Assembly: GCA_007570785.1 (NCBI GenBank)
Contig: ML664199.1
Coordinates: 22,837,907-22,901,906, forward strand
From: Antilocapra americana
Lineage: Eukaryota; Chordata; Mammalia; Artiodactyla; Antilocapridae
Length of the DNA: 64,000 bases
Reading direction: 5' to 3'
In this document: one piece after another, positions 23,186 to 35,300 of the stretch
How positions within the stretch are numbered: position 1 is the stretch's first letter
Layout of the letters: each line of letters starts with the position of its first letter
Notes under the pieces: model-generated
What the model was told of the DNA's origin: nothing
Seen by the model: the letters and a program-made list of their open reading frames with translations, nothing else
Database searches by the model: none
Program-made: the position numbers and the translations under genes

Positions 23186-23375
23186 CACATGCTCAGTTGT
23201 GTCTGACTCTCTGCCACCCCATGGACTGTAGCCCCAGCCAGGCTCCTCTGTCCATGGGATTCTCCAAGCAAGAATATTGGAGTGGGTTGCCATTTCCTTC
23301 TCCAGGGGATCTTCCCAACCCAGGGATCCATCCTGCAATGACAGTCGCATCTCCTGCAATGACAGGCAGATGCCA
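23186..23375 (-). mobile_element. Bov-tA SINE, antisense, rearranged head
   Basis: Tail and middle are normal ('gctcagttgtgtctgactct' to 'gatcttcccaacccaggga'). The tRNA-like head is altered: 'tcctgcaatgacag' occurs twice (near 23331 and 23352) and the usual 5' end is missing. Edges approximate. Confidence 0.85.
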
Positions 23376-23459
23376 CAACTGGTCCAGTGTGGCAACAGAC
23401 TCCACCAAGTCCAGTGGAATCTTTGGACTTTTGACAAGCATATTCAGCTGAGTTCAGTT

Positions 23460-23620
23460 CAGGACAATTCCAGAAGTTTTTACTGAACAAGAAAGCTCTG
23501 TGTCAGACACTGTTCTAGGAGCTGGAGACTTAAAAGAACAAAACTACTAGGGGCACACAGACATGCTGACAAACAATCTCAGGGCTGTGTGTAAGTGCAG
23601 CAAAAGCAGCAAGTGTGAAG
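23460..23620 (-). mobile_element. L2 LINE fragment, antisense
   Basis: 'gtcagacactgttctaggag' and 'ctggagacttaaaagaac' resemble the complement of an L2 3' end. Short and diverged. Confidence 0.45.
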
Positions 23621-24058
23621 CTCTAAGTGAACAGAGCCCAGCCCTGGTCATGCCCGTCAGAGGAGGAAATGTCGGCTGGCTGTAAGGGAGAAGGGGAGGG
23701 GCGGGCAGATGCTGACCTACAGCCATAAGGAGGTCCCCAGGCTAGGGTTCCCAACAACTGTGATGACAGCCCTGCACACAGTCCTCCCCCTGAGACTTCA
23801 GGGGGAGCCAACTTCCTCATACAAACCCCTACATTTCCATTTCATGGGAGGGGGTGGGGGGGAGATGGCTAAGTTAAGGCATATCAGGAGTTGAGCCCGC
23901 TGGGGCCTGAGGGTCTCGTGCAGACTAAACATTTAAAACCCTGAGCTCCCACAGATGTCAGTCTGGCCGGACGGCACAGTCGGACACCTCCAAAAGGCCG
24001 TCCACTCCCTGTCTGAGAATAAACAGGACCATAAACTGTTGGAATTTTTTTCTTTTTT

Positions 24059-24060
<2 letters not shown>

Positions 24061-24104
<44 letters not shown>
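24061..24104. repeat. (TG)22 microsatellite
   Basis: A perfect uninterrupted TG repeat of 44 bp between T-rich flanks. Long enough to be highly polymorphic. The Cys-Val and Thr-His runs in overlapping frames are artefacts of it. Confidence 0.99.
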
Positions 24105-24105
<1 letters not shown>

Positions 24106-24611
24106 TTTTTTTCTTTAAGGAAAGAAAGAAAATGGCATTTCCTTAACCCAGAGGTCAGAGGCTCAGCCCTTCCCACCTCAGCCCACACACACACCAATTC
24201 CCTTAGCTCCACGAGTGACTGTAGGAGACAAGCTTTCCCAGGACTCTGTCCCTCCTCACTCACACCCATCCAGACATTATTGATGCCCCTGATCCTTCTC
24301 TTCCATGAAGACTGACCCTTACATGTCTGGTTGCCAGGACCAGGAGTTATTATCTCAATGTTTCAAATTTCCTCAATATCACATAGCCTGAGTTACGAGC
24401 TGCAGCGGCCATCAATGATTATGCCTGGAGCTGCAGTCTGCCTCTTCAACATTGCTCTGAGTGGGACGGCCCTGGGAAAGTGAGGGGCTCAAGGTTTCCA
24501 TATGAGACTACAAAACTGATCCCTTCCACACCCCCACCCCGCAGTCACTGCTGTGGCCTCCTTTTGTAGAGCTGTTGTTCCAGAGGAGCTGGTGTGGCTC
24601 GTACACTGACT
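24105..24611. other. No gene seen
   Basis: Unique sequence without recognised repeats or exon signals. Confidence 0.4.
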
Positions 24612-24624
24612 TTTCCAGAAGACC

Positions 24625-24713
24625 TTCCCGGGTGGCTCAGCTGGTAAAGACTGTATAGTCCATGGGGTCACAAAGAGTCTGACACGACTGAGTGACTTTT
24701 ACTTCACTTTCAC
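24625..24713 (+). mobile_element. Internally deleted Bov-tA SINE with 13-bp target duplication
   Basis: Only 89 bp. The 5' tRNA-like start ('ttcccgggtggctcagctgg', then taaaga) is joined directly to the BovB-like tail ('gtccatggggtcacaaagag', 'tctgacacgactgagtgac'). About 120 bp of the usual ~210-bp element is missing from the middle. Both edges are intact and flanked by perfect repeats tttccagaagacc (24612-24624 and 24714-24726). Confidence 0.93.
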
Positions 24714-24726
24714 TTTCCAGAAGACC

Positions 24727-26221
24727 ACTCTGGTCTCAGAGAAATCAATGCATTAGTAATCCTTTCTATGCTCACATTTCTCTCAGGTTAGGGTAGAGAT
24801 CTAATGTGGACCCTGAGGACCCAGGATCCAACAGCTCCAACCCCACCCTGTAAACTTCTGTCTGACTCCCCTACAGCCTCTCCCTCTCACTGCCACCCTG
24901 CCCCCACTCCCCCTGCCTCTGCTCCTGCCCAGGGCCTTCTCTTTCTCCACCTCTCTTTCTCTCTAAGGAGATACTAACCTATGACAGCTTCCATGGTGGA
25001 GTTCCCATGATGCCTCCTTCAGCTCAGTACCACCAGAACACCCTGAAGGTCTTAATTATGACGAAGTGTGAGTCCATTTTCAAACTTCCTGGAATTTAGA
25101 GGGGCCAGTGCACACATCCTTAATTTAATTACTATTTCTTATTTATCATCCCTTCATAAGCCTAGGAGCTTTGAGCCTTTAAAGAATTAGACATGTGCAC
25201 CACTAAGATTCGGCAACTCAGAGTATAACTGATTAATCATTGATCTTTCCCCTTTAAAAAGAAATTCTTTAATGTCTTTATCATTCCTGCTTCTCCCTAA
25301 AACGTATTTACCCTGAACTAACTTTACAGAATAAAACCCTCCCCCAGAGACCAAGAGGAGGGCAGGTATATTAACAGTCAACTCAGAGTCAACCTTTAAC
25401 CCCCAGCCCTTTCATCAGAAAATTGACCATATATTAAGCAAAAGGGCCAGGCCGAGGGCAACTGTAGCCGCCTTTGGCCTCTCGTCCTTATCACAGATAG
25501 GATGCCTCTTCTCCCAGGCTGGCTTCAGTCCAGAACCTCAGCTTAGCCAGCACAGACAGTTTCCCTGTCCAAGCTGGTTCCAGGATCCAGGAACTCTCCC
25601 ACTACCTTCAAAATCAGGGCCATCACCAACACCCCAGGCAGTCAGGCCATCAAGGGCACTTGCTCCACTATACATGTAGAGGCTGAGAGGTTGATGGATG
25701 AATATTTATAGGTGGATGGACAAATGTCTATGGGATGAGATTGGAGTTTTAGGATCCTCCAAGTTGGCATTTATCAGATCTCTACTCCTTAATTGAGAGC
25801 ATGTGGGTATGTAGAGTGTTGCTAATGTAGTAAAACTGCATAATTCATTTAGTAGTAGTTGCATAGACAAATTCATATAAATTAGCAACGGTTCCAACCT
25901 ATGCCTCACATGGGTGATGAGGCAGTCACCTCTTAAGGTGATTTTAGGGCTCAGGGAAGAACACCACACTTTCCTAATCTCCTAATCCCCTCACCTCTGA
26001 AACATTTCTCTGCTTTCAACTTGATGCCTAAAATCCCTTCTGTAAATTAGAAAGCCTTTTACTCCACAATTGGAACCGAGGCTATAAAATGCCCCAAGAG
26101 GTAACCCACTGGCTTTGGTTCATGCCTCCAAGGCCTAGATAATGTCTAGATCTGGTCTCAGAGTAGCTTTCAGAGAGAGAGGCAAAAGAAAAGGAGGCAG
26201 CAACCTCTGATGGGGAGAGAC
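24727..26221. other. No gene seen; unique sequence
   Basis: About 1.5 kb with a CT-rich part (24880-24965). No transposon landmarks and no frame longer than 87 codons. Confidence 0.4.
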
Positions 26222-26398
26222 CAGTATTGACAGGCCTGGATTGAAATCCTGGCTTCACCCCATATTAGCTGTGTGGTCTTGACCGAGTTAACCTCTCTGA
26301 AGGTCAGTTTCTCCATGTGTAAAATATTTAACTCACTGGTTTACCATAAAAAGTTAAGGTAATGGCATAATTAAAGTGTCTGGCACATAGATGGTTAA
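26222..26398 (+). mobile_element. MIR SINE
   Basis: 'ctggattgaaatcctggctt', 'agctgtgtggtcttgaccga', 'taacctctctgaaggtcagt' and 'gtgtctggcacatag' occur in MIR order, nearly the full length. Confidence 0.85.
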
Positions 26399-26612
26399 TT
26401 TTCTCTGTCTCTTAAGGGAGAAAACTTCCCAAATAGGGTAAAAAAAAAAAAAAAAAAGAAAATGATACTTTACTGTTTCCCCATTGAGCCCAAAATCAGT
26501 ATTAACTCCTTGATACAAATAAGAATTCATTAGTAAATAAGTGCAATAACTAAGGAGGTCATACACTCATAGGAAGCTTATGTGATAGCCTATTTTGATC
26601 TCTATTCTATTC

Positions 26613-26973
26613 CAGGAGTCAGCAGATTTTTCCTGTGAAGAACCAAGTAGTAAATATTTCTGGTTTGAGGGTCAGTGTCTATGACAACTATTCAAATCCG
26701 TTATTGAAGGTAGCCATTGACTTAGGCAGACATAGACGGACAAAAGGATTTCACCTGTGTTCCAACAAAACACTATTTACAAAAGTAGGCGGTGCTCCAG
26801 GTTTGGCCTCCCATGCTATAGTTTCGGAGAAGGAAATGGCACCCCACTCCAGTGTTCTTGCCTGGAGAATCCCAGGGACTGGGGAGCCTGGTGGGCTGCC
26901 GTCTATGGGGTTGCACAGAGTCGGACACGACTGAAGCGACTTAGCAGCGGCAGCTGTAGTTTGCCAGCCCCTG
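26613..26973. mobile_element. Non-autonomous hAT-like DNA transposon, copy 3, hosting a Bov-A SINE
   Basis: Same family and orientation as 11378-11760. It starts 'caggagtcagcagattttt' and ends 'tgtagtttgccagcccctg', with 'gtgttccaacaaaacactat' inside. The flanking 8-mers ttctattc and ctctacat share the tcta core typical of hAT sites. A Bov-A SINE splits it at 26825-26952. Confidence 0.75.
26825..26952 (+). mobile_element. Bov-A SINE monomer
   Basis: Begins 'cggagaaggaaatggcaccc' and runs through 'actccagtgttcttgcctgg' to 'gtcggacacgactgaagcga' and a cagcgg end. Flanking gctatagttt (26815-26824) and gctgtagttt (26953-26962) form a 10-bp target duplication with one mismatch. Confidence 0.92.
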
Positions 26974-28094
26974 CTCTACATCAACAAATCCCTCATTCTG
27001 TGACTTCTTTTGAGCATCACAGGGTCAAGGAGGACTGAAGTCCTGGGCATGGTCACCAGTTTGTCAAGTCCTCTAGACAGCCACAGGATTGAGCAAGGTG
27101 GACATTGTTAGGGTTTGGGGTAATATTTGCTGATAATAAAAGGGGAATATGGTAAGCCCCAACCCCAGGCTAACTGGCCATGGGAAGCTGGATTTAGCTT
27201 CTTCAAGGAAGAAATCACAGGTTAGGGAGCAAAAAATACACGCAGCACTTTGTTCCCTTACTATCCACTATCTCAGTGCATATCACAGCAAGGCCAGAAT
27301 GGAGCAGAAACCATCACTCCATCTTCAGATCAAAAACCTGAGAGGGCCGGGAGCAAGGAGATACACCTGCTCAAGATATAAGGCTAATTGTGGTTAATTA
27401 GTGTCAGGACCCGAGAAGAAACCAGTTCTTCGTCTCCTTCCATATTATAATATTTCCCTCTGCCCAGATTTTCTTGCTTTTTCCTTGATTTTTAGGACTT
27501 TCAAAATTGGAAGTAAGCAGGTATCTCCCACACTGAAAGGGACTGAATTTTTAACGAAGAAGCTCATAAGATAGGAACTAAGGGCTGGCTGTGTGTGATT
27601 TGTGATGTCTCAGGCATAATTGCAAAGATTATATCTTATTTAAAGAGTAACCTTTGTAGTCTGGAGATGGGAGCAGGAGAGAGGATGTGGGAGGCAGCAG
27701 ACACTTCATTAAGCAAGTAAAGCTGATCTGATCCATTTAAGAACAGCTCTCAAAACTACAACTGGTCTAAAGGCACTAAGGCTTCATGCTTATCCTCAGG
27801 GTACCACTTGGCTTCTGCGTGGATTCTTCCCACCACAGTGCACCAAGTAGAGACTTATTCAGCTCCCAAAATAAGGTAAATCATAATTTTTGTCAAGAGT
27901 ATTGGCTGATCAAAGAATTCAAACTTCATTCTTGAGCATGAATGAGCCCTCAACCTCAGGCTCAAATGTCTTTGCCCCGTGAATATGTACACAAACTACC
28001 TTGAACACTTTTAAATAAGAGCCCGATAGAAATCTTAAGAAGTGACTGATAACTAGAATAGATTGAGAGGCAAAGCCACACAAGATACTTTGAG
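26974..28094. other. No gene seen; unique sequence
   Basis: No repeats recognised and no credible frame. Confidence 0.4.
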
Positions 28095-28235
28095 TGCAAT
28101 AACTCATCAGCACTCACAGTAACCTCACAGCTGAGTGATTATTATCCCCATTTCCAAGAAGAGGAAAGAAGGATCTCAGAGAAGGGACAGCTTTAACTGA
28201 CACTTAGGATTTGAACCAGGTCTTTGTGCCTCCAA
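28095..28235 (-). mobile_element. MIR SINE, antisense
   Basis: 'taactcatcagcactcacag', 'gattattatccccatttcca' and 'ggatttgaaccaggtc' occur in antisense MIR order. Confidence 0.7.
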
Positions 28236-29829
28236 AGTCCTCCTGCCTTTGCTGATCTATGTTCATTACGGGAGCACTCTCTCTTCCATAAAGTTCAGAT
28301 AGAGTTTCACTGGGAAACTGCTATTTCTGGTGACGCTTTCTCCCTCTCCCTGGTCTTCAAACCTCTCTCTGGTCTGAAAGGTGAAGGAGGGAGGCAATTA
28401 TGATATCCACCCAGGTTTCCCTGTATTACTGAGCATCCTTGGAGAGACCCAGAGACCCTAGACACAGAGAGGTGTGTCACTGCACCATCCCAGCCCAGGT
28501 GTCCTCAAGAGCAGCTGTGCTTACCCAGGGGCCACGGTGATAGGACCAGACGTCCACAGGGCTTAGGTGAAGATTAAAGCCAGAGGTGAAACCTGGTTCA
28601 CAAGAGGAATGGTAGGCTACTAGCCCATACTCCCCTGTTCCCCCCATTACTAGAGCAGGGCAGCAGACAGCCATAATCACTGCTGTCTGAGGCTGCTTTG
28701 AATGCATCTGACTGCCCAGGTTTCATTCATCTCCTTTGAGGTTTCAAAAGATGACCCGACCCTGGGCTGCAGACCCGAGGCTCACCTTTAAGGTCGTGAG
28801 TATGAAACATAAAACCGCTCCCTCCCCGCTGGCCTCCAGTCAATCCCCGAGGCCTCAGACAGCCCACAGGAGGCCAGGAGGGGGATGCAGACAGGCCTGA
28901 CTGGCGAGAGAAGGGAGCACATGACCCTCCAGGGCTTCCCATGCCACCACATGGAAAAAAAAAAACCTTGTGACAGGTCAAATTTCATTCATGTCATCTG
29001 GTTTACAGAAAGCAAGTCTGAGAGTTTGAGCAGGAAGACAACACAGAGGAAGGTCCCTTAGGTCCAGAAACCCAGCCGGCCTATGTGTACGGAGGGGCGG
29101 GGGTGACACAGTGTTTGACAAAGGTGTCATGTGAAATTAAACACGGTCTCAGACCTGCAAACACTGACCTTTGCCCCCATTCAGCCCCACCCCTTCTCCC
29201 CCCAGCCACCACCCCCCTCCAGTTTAAATCTGAAATGTAGATTTGGCTTGAATACAAAATACCTTCCATGGACCAGAACCTAACATTTGCACACCCGACT
29301 GCATTGAAATGATACAATGCTGGGGTCAGGGTAACACAAAATACTAGGACCACTAGACATAACACAGACTCTTTATTTCTAAACACCATTCTAGCAGTTG
29401 TCAGTCCCCAGCCCCCACCCTCAACCTCAGGCTCAAATGTAAGAGAATTTTCACTTTATCTCCTCAGGCTTGTTCTGCCTTCACTTTCATTATTCATTTG
29501 GGGTCTTGGTGCTTTCTTTTTGTTTTCATAAAAAAACATTGGGACCTAATCTAGAGCTTTGGCCAATCCTTTGAAAACAGCCAGAGTGAGGAGAAGGCAC
29601 CTTCAGAAAGGGTGTGGAAATCTGTTTGCAACTTTCTAGAATGTAACTGTAAACCACGAGGAAGAATATCCTTCCACCCTGTGGAGCTAAAAAATTTAAC
29701 AAACCACAACTGCCTCTATTACTTAAGCAAGATACCCTCTCCAGCTGAAAAACTGAGTTCTGAAGAAAAGAACTTATAAGAAGATTAATCACAGAAAGGA
29801 TGCTTTCTCCAAAGCATTCACCTATGAGT
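28236..29829. other. No gene seen; unique sequence
   Basis: About 1.6 kb without transposon landmarks; C-rich in places (29170-29220). Frames are below about 102 codons and match nothing I know. Confidence 0.4.
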
Positions 29830-30884
29830 TCTGAGTATCCAGTTGTGTGTGTGTGAGTATGTAGACAAGTGTATGCATGAGTATGTGTTTGTGTGAATGT
29901 AAATAAGTGAAAAAGTATTTGTAGAGTGAATTAAGTAGGTGCAAGTGTGCATACATGTGTACACAAGTGTGTCAGTAAATGTGTATATGTGGAGAACACT
30001 TGAACACACAGAAGGGAGAAATGTGCCTAATGTAGATTCTGTGGTAATGGCCTGAGTCCAGTCCACTGGTGGTCTGTTTCCCGTCGGGAACGCGGAACGG
30101 GGCAAACCAGCCATGATACCCATTCTGCATGGTCACAATAGGGTCCCTGTGATTTGCTCTGTCTCAGGTCATCCCACACCCCATAGCGTTTGTGCTTGTA
30201 TTTGTGCATACGTGGCCGCCCAGGAGATGGGGTGGAGGCTACAGCCACCATTCTCAGACCCCTTGGAAGAACCCCGGCCTTTCTCGGGTCAGCACGGGCA
30301 GTTTGGCTGGAGCGCCCTGGCTGGAGCGGGAGTCCTGCAGTCCCTTGCTTGCCTGCTCCGGGCTCTCTGGGGCCTCACCAGGAGGACTGCAGGTGGTCCC
30401 CCTTGAGCCCCAGCCCCTCAGAGCCCCTGTCTATATGTGCTTTCACTCCCTCAGCCTGCAAGGGTCAGATTTGCCATTGAAAATGATAACCTCTACTTTT
30501 TTCTTTTGTATTTTGATAAACACTGAAGAAGCTGGAGCTGTTAAACTTTATCTTGGGGAAAACCTCAAAACTGGTTTATTTGGTGTCGTGGAACCTCTTA
30601 CTGCTTTCAATAAATCAACTGTTTTGTATACTTGTTTTCAGTTTTCATTCTGACAAACAAGCACTGTAATTACAGCTATTAGAATAAAATCTCTTAACTA
30701 TTAAAAAAATGTGTATATGTGGGAGTATATATATGTAAGTATGTGCATATGTATCGGTATGTGTCCATGTATGTGAACTATGAGTGAGTCTATGAATGTA
30801 CAGGAGTTTGTATCCATGTAAGTATATGCACGTGAATGTGAGAGTGTGTGTATCAGTGTGAATACATGTATTAGTATGTGTCTG
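29830..30884. repeat. Degenerate TG-rich simple-repeat block, split by a retrocopy
   Basis: 29838-29992 and 30707-30884 are both made of degenerate tgtgtatgtgagtatg-like text. The retrocopy at 29993-30706 interrupts what was one block. The block is decayed enough to be old, unlike the perfect (TG)22 at 24061. Confidence 0.8.
29993..30706 (+). pseudogene. Processed retrocopy (mRNA 3' region), parent gene unidentified
   Basis: A 714-bp non-repeat insert in the TG-rich block. Perfect 16-bp direct repeats aaatgtgtatatgtgg flank it (29977-29992 and 30707-30722). It ends in a short A tract (about 30703-30709), preceded by aataaa at 30683-30688, the spacing expected of a polyadenylated transcript. 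The left half is GC-rich with surviving CpGs, the right half AT-rich like a 3' UTR. I could not recognise the parent. The 153-codon frame at 30192-30653 runs through the UTR-like part and is not credible as a gene. Confidence 0.82.
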
Positions 30885-31869
30885 GGTTTTTAATGGAGAA
30901 ACAACATCTGATTAATCAGCAGGACTAGAGGTCTATTGACTCCACTGGAATCTGCCCTCCTTCCCTCGTTCCGTGGACAAGATTGGGGCTAAAGTACCTG
31001 GAGGTGTATGATGGGCCACAGAAGCACTCTAGGGAGACAGTTCTGTTGTTGAAGATATGCTGACTTTTGTGAACTTGACCTTGCATCCCTGGAAAAGCCT
31101 ACCTCAGGAGGGAACGCCTATCACAGGAGAGAGGACCATGCCCCAGAAGGAAGCAGAACAGAGGGCGAGACTCAGCACAACTCTCTGCTTGCCAGCTCCT
31201 TGGTTGATCTATCTGCCCCTAGTGTGTTGCCCCAAGTACTGCAGGAGAAGACGGCCCTGATTGAGAGGGAAAACGCATTTCTCCGTTTGTGGGGCGTGAG
31301 ACTGATACATCCTAATACATCCAAACTGGTTCAACGTCCCCAGATCCTCCTGCCTCTGCCTCCACCCCAGCACTTCCTCCATCCTTCTGGGTCCCCAGAA
31401 CTCTACCCACCAAATGACAAAAGACTCCAGAATTAAATTTTCCTTTTTTCCCCCACAAATTTATGCTCTTCACTATCCCCTTATATTTCTAATCTCCTAA
31501 ACTCATTTAATTATGTCCAGAGTAATTAAACTTGCTATCAGGGGGCATCTGGAAGGAAAGTTAATACATTTTAATTTGACTTTTACAATGAATATTCGAT
31601 CCCACACACAGGGTAGGCGCGGTACTTGCACACATACATCCATGCATAATATGCTCCTGGAGTTCATGGGTTACAGGAGGTTTTCAGGGTGGACCCTGGG
31701 AGGATTCACCCAGACATGCTAGGAGACCATGAGCACTGTGTGGACAAAGCCTTGGCTAAGAAAGGATTGGTGGGGAAAAACTGGGTGGGATGGGGCTTCC
31801 AGAATCACAAACACTCTTTGGACAAAACAAAATCCCTGAGATATAAAGGAGACAAGATCTTCCTTACTA
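30885..31869. other. No gene seen
   Basis: Unique sequence; several overlapping 60-78-codon frames without recognisable content. Confidence 0.4.
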
Positions 31870-32042
31870 AGAATTAATGAACTGTATGATCTGTATGAAA
31901 GAGAAAGAAACTCACAGACTTAGAGAAAGAACTTCTGGTTGCCATGGGGGGAAAATGAGGGGAAGAGAGAGATAGTTAACGAGTTTGGGATCAACATGTA
32001 CACACTGCTATATTTAAAATGAATAACCAACAAGTTCCTATG

Positions 32043-32241
32043 ATATCACTCAGTCATGTCCAACTCTTTGCAACCCCATGGACTGTAGTCTACCAGACTC
32101 CTCTGTCCATGAGATTTTCCAGGTAAGAATACTGAAGTGGGTTGCCATTTCCTTCTCCAGGAGATCTTCCCAATCCAGGGATTGAACCCAAGTCTCCCGT
32201 GTTGTAGACAAATGCTTTACCATCTGAGCCACGAGGGAAGT
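32043..32241 (-). mobile_element. Bov-tA SINE, antisense, inside L1
   Basis: Tail 'actcagtcatgtccaactct' at the left; complement of the tRNA-like head 'gctttaccatctgagccacg' at the right. Inserted in the L1 3' UTR between 'aacaagttcctatg' and 'ctatagcacaagg'. Confidence 0.92.
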
Positions 32242-32315
32242 CTATAGCACAAGGAACTCTGCTAAATGTTATGTAGCAGCCTGGATGGGAGGAGAATTTG
32301 GGGGAGAATGGATAC

Positions 32316-35300
32316 TGAACGCGGCGGAGAGAAGCCCCACGTCCGAGGTAAGGGGCGGTGGCTGTACTTTGCTGGAGCAACTGTGAAGAAAGACCCCAAG
32401 TCCAAGGTAAGAGAAACCCAAGTAAGATGGTAGGCACTGAGAGAGGGGATCAGGGGGCAGACAGTCTGAAACTACAGTCACAGACAACTAGCCAATCTGA
32501 TCACATGGACACCAACCTTGTCTAACTCAATGAAACTAAACCATGCCCTATGGGGCCACCCAAGATGGACAGGTCATGGTGGAGAGGTCTGACAGAATGT
32601 GGTCCACTGGAGAAGAGAATGGCAAACCACTTCAGTATTCTTGCCTTGAGAACCCCATGAACAGTATGAAAAGGCAAAAACATAGGACACTGAAAGATGA
32701 ACTCCCCAGGTCGGTAGGTACCCAATATGCTACTGGAGATCAGTGGAGAAATAACTCCAGAAAGAATGAAGTGATGGAGCCAAAACAAAAACAACACCTA
32801 GTTGTAAATGGGACTGGTGACAGAAGCAAGATTCGATGCTGTAAAGAGCAATATTGTATAGGAACCTGGAATGTTAGGTCCATGAATCAGGGCAAATTGG
32901 AAGTGGTCAAATAGAAGATGACAAGAGTGAACATCAACATTCTAGGAATCAGTGAACTCAGATGGATTGGAATGGGTGAATTTAACTCAGAAGACCATTA
33001 GATCTACTACTGTGGGCAGGAATCCCTTAGAAGAAATGGAATAACCATCTTAGTCAACAAAAGAGTCCAAAATGCAGTACTTGGATGCAATCTCAAAAAC
33101 GACAGAATAATCTCTGTTCATTTTCAAGGCAAACCATTCAATATCATGGTAATTCAAGTTTATGCCCCGACCAGTAACACCAAAGAAGCTGAAATTGAAC
33201 AGGTCTATGAAGACGTACAAGACCTTCTAGAACTAACTCCCAAAAAAAGATGTCCTTTTCATTATAGGGGACTGGAATGCAAAAGTAGAAAGTCAAGAAA
33301 CACCTGGAGTAACAGGCAAATTTGGCCTTGGAGTACAGAATGAAGCAGGGCAAAGGCTAATAGAGTTCTGACAAAAGAACGCACTGGTCATTAGCAAACA
33401 GCCTCTTCCAACAACACAAGAGAAGTCAGTACACATGGACATCACCAGATGGTTGACATTGAAATCATATTGATTATATTCTTTGCAGCCAAACATGAAG
33501 AAACTCTATACAGTCAGCAAAAACAAGACTGGAAGCTGACTGTGGCTCCAATCATGAACTCCTTATTGCCAAATTCAGACTTAAATTGAAAAAAGTAGGG
33601 AAAACCACTAGACCATTCAGGCATGACCTAAATCAAATCCCTTATGACTTTACAGTGGAAGTGAGAAATAGATTTAAAGGACTAGATCTGATAGACAGAA
33701 TGCCTAATGAACTATGGATGGAGGTTCATGACTTTGTACAGAAGACAGGAATCAAGACCATCCCCAAGAAAAAGAAATGCAAAAAAGCAAAATGGCTGTC
33801 TGAGGAGGCCTTACAAAATAGCTGTGAAAAGACGGGAAGCAAAAAGCAAAAGAGAAAAGAAAAGATATACCCATTTGAATGCAGGGTTCCAAAGAAAAGC
33901 AAGGAGAGATAAGAAAGCCTTCCTCAGTAATCAATGCAAAGAAATAGAGGGAAATAATAGAATGGGAATGACTAGAGATCTCTTCAAGAAAATTAGAGAT
34001 ACCAAGGGAACATTTCATGCAAAGATGGGCTCAATAAAGAATAGAAATGGTATGGATCTAACAGAAGCAGAAGATATTAAGAAGAGGTGGCAAGAATACA
34101 CAGAAGAACTGTACAAAAAAAGATCTTCACGACTCAGAAAATCACAATGGTGGGATCACTCACCTAGAGCCAGACATCCTGGAATGTGAAGTCAAGTGGG
34201 CCTTAGGAAGCATCACTATGAACAAAGGTAGTGGAGGTGATGGAATTCCAGTTGAGCTATTTCAAATCCTGAAAGATAACGCTGTGAAAGTGCTGCACTC
34301 AACATGCCAGCAAATATGGGAAACCCAGCAGTGGCCACAGGACTAGAAAAGGTCAGTTTTCATTCCAATCCCAAAGAAAGGCAATGCCAAAGAATGCTCA
34401 AACTACCGCACAATTGCACTAACCTCACACACTAGTAAAGTAATGCTCAATATTCTCCAAGCCAGGCTTCAGCAATACGTGAACCATGAACTTCCAAATG
34501 CTCAAGCTGGATTTACAAAAGGCAGACGAACCAGAGATCAAATTGCCAACATTCTCTGGATCATTGAAAAAGCAAGAGAGTTCCAGAAAAACATCTATTT
34601 CTGTTTTATTGACTATGCCAAAGCCTTTGATTACATGGATCACAATAAACTGTGGCAAATTCTGAAAGAGACGGGAATAGCAGATCACCTGACCTGCCTC
34701 CTGAGAAACCTGTATGCAGGTCAGGAAGCAACAGTTAGAAATGGACATGGAACAACAGACTGGTTCCAAATAGGAAAAGGAGTATGTCAAGGCTGTATAT
34801 TGTCACCCTGCTTATTTAACTTGTATGCAGAGTACATCATGAGAAATGCTGGGGTGGAGGAAGCACAAGCTGGAATAAAGATTTCCGGGAGAAATATCAA
34901 TAACCTCAGATATGCAGATGACACCACCCTTATGGCAGAAAATGAAGAAGAACTAAAGAGCTTCTTGATGAAAGTGAAAGAGGAGAGTGAAAAAGTTGGC
35001 TTAAAGCTCAACATTCAAAAAACTAAGATCATGGCATCCGGTACCATCACTTCATGACAGATAGATGGGAAAACAATAGCTGACTTTATTTTTCTGGGCT
35101 CCAAAATCACTGCAGATGGTGATTGAAGCCATGAAATTAAAAGACACTTATTCCTTAGAAGGAAAGTTATGACTAACCTAGACAGCATATTAAAAAGTAG
35201 AGACATTGCTTTGCCAACAAAGTTCATCTAGTTAAGGCTATGGTTTTTCCAGTGGTCATATATGGATATGAGAGCTGGACTATAAAGAAAGCTGAGAGCT

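Noticed and set aside
23955..24315. Cys-Val and Thr-His repeat frames
   Set aside because: Translations of the (TG)22 microsatellite.
30192..30653. 153-codon open frame on the + strand in the retrocopy
   Set aside because: It reads through the AT-rich UTR-like end of the retrocopy, and two other frames are equally open over its first half. Not a credible protein.
34443..35057. Possible domesticated BovB reverse transcriptase gene
   Set aside because: The RT stretch is open, but the copy has stops and frameshifts before and after it and sits inside an ordinary BovB with target duplication. No host promoter or splice context is visible.
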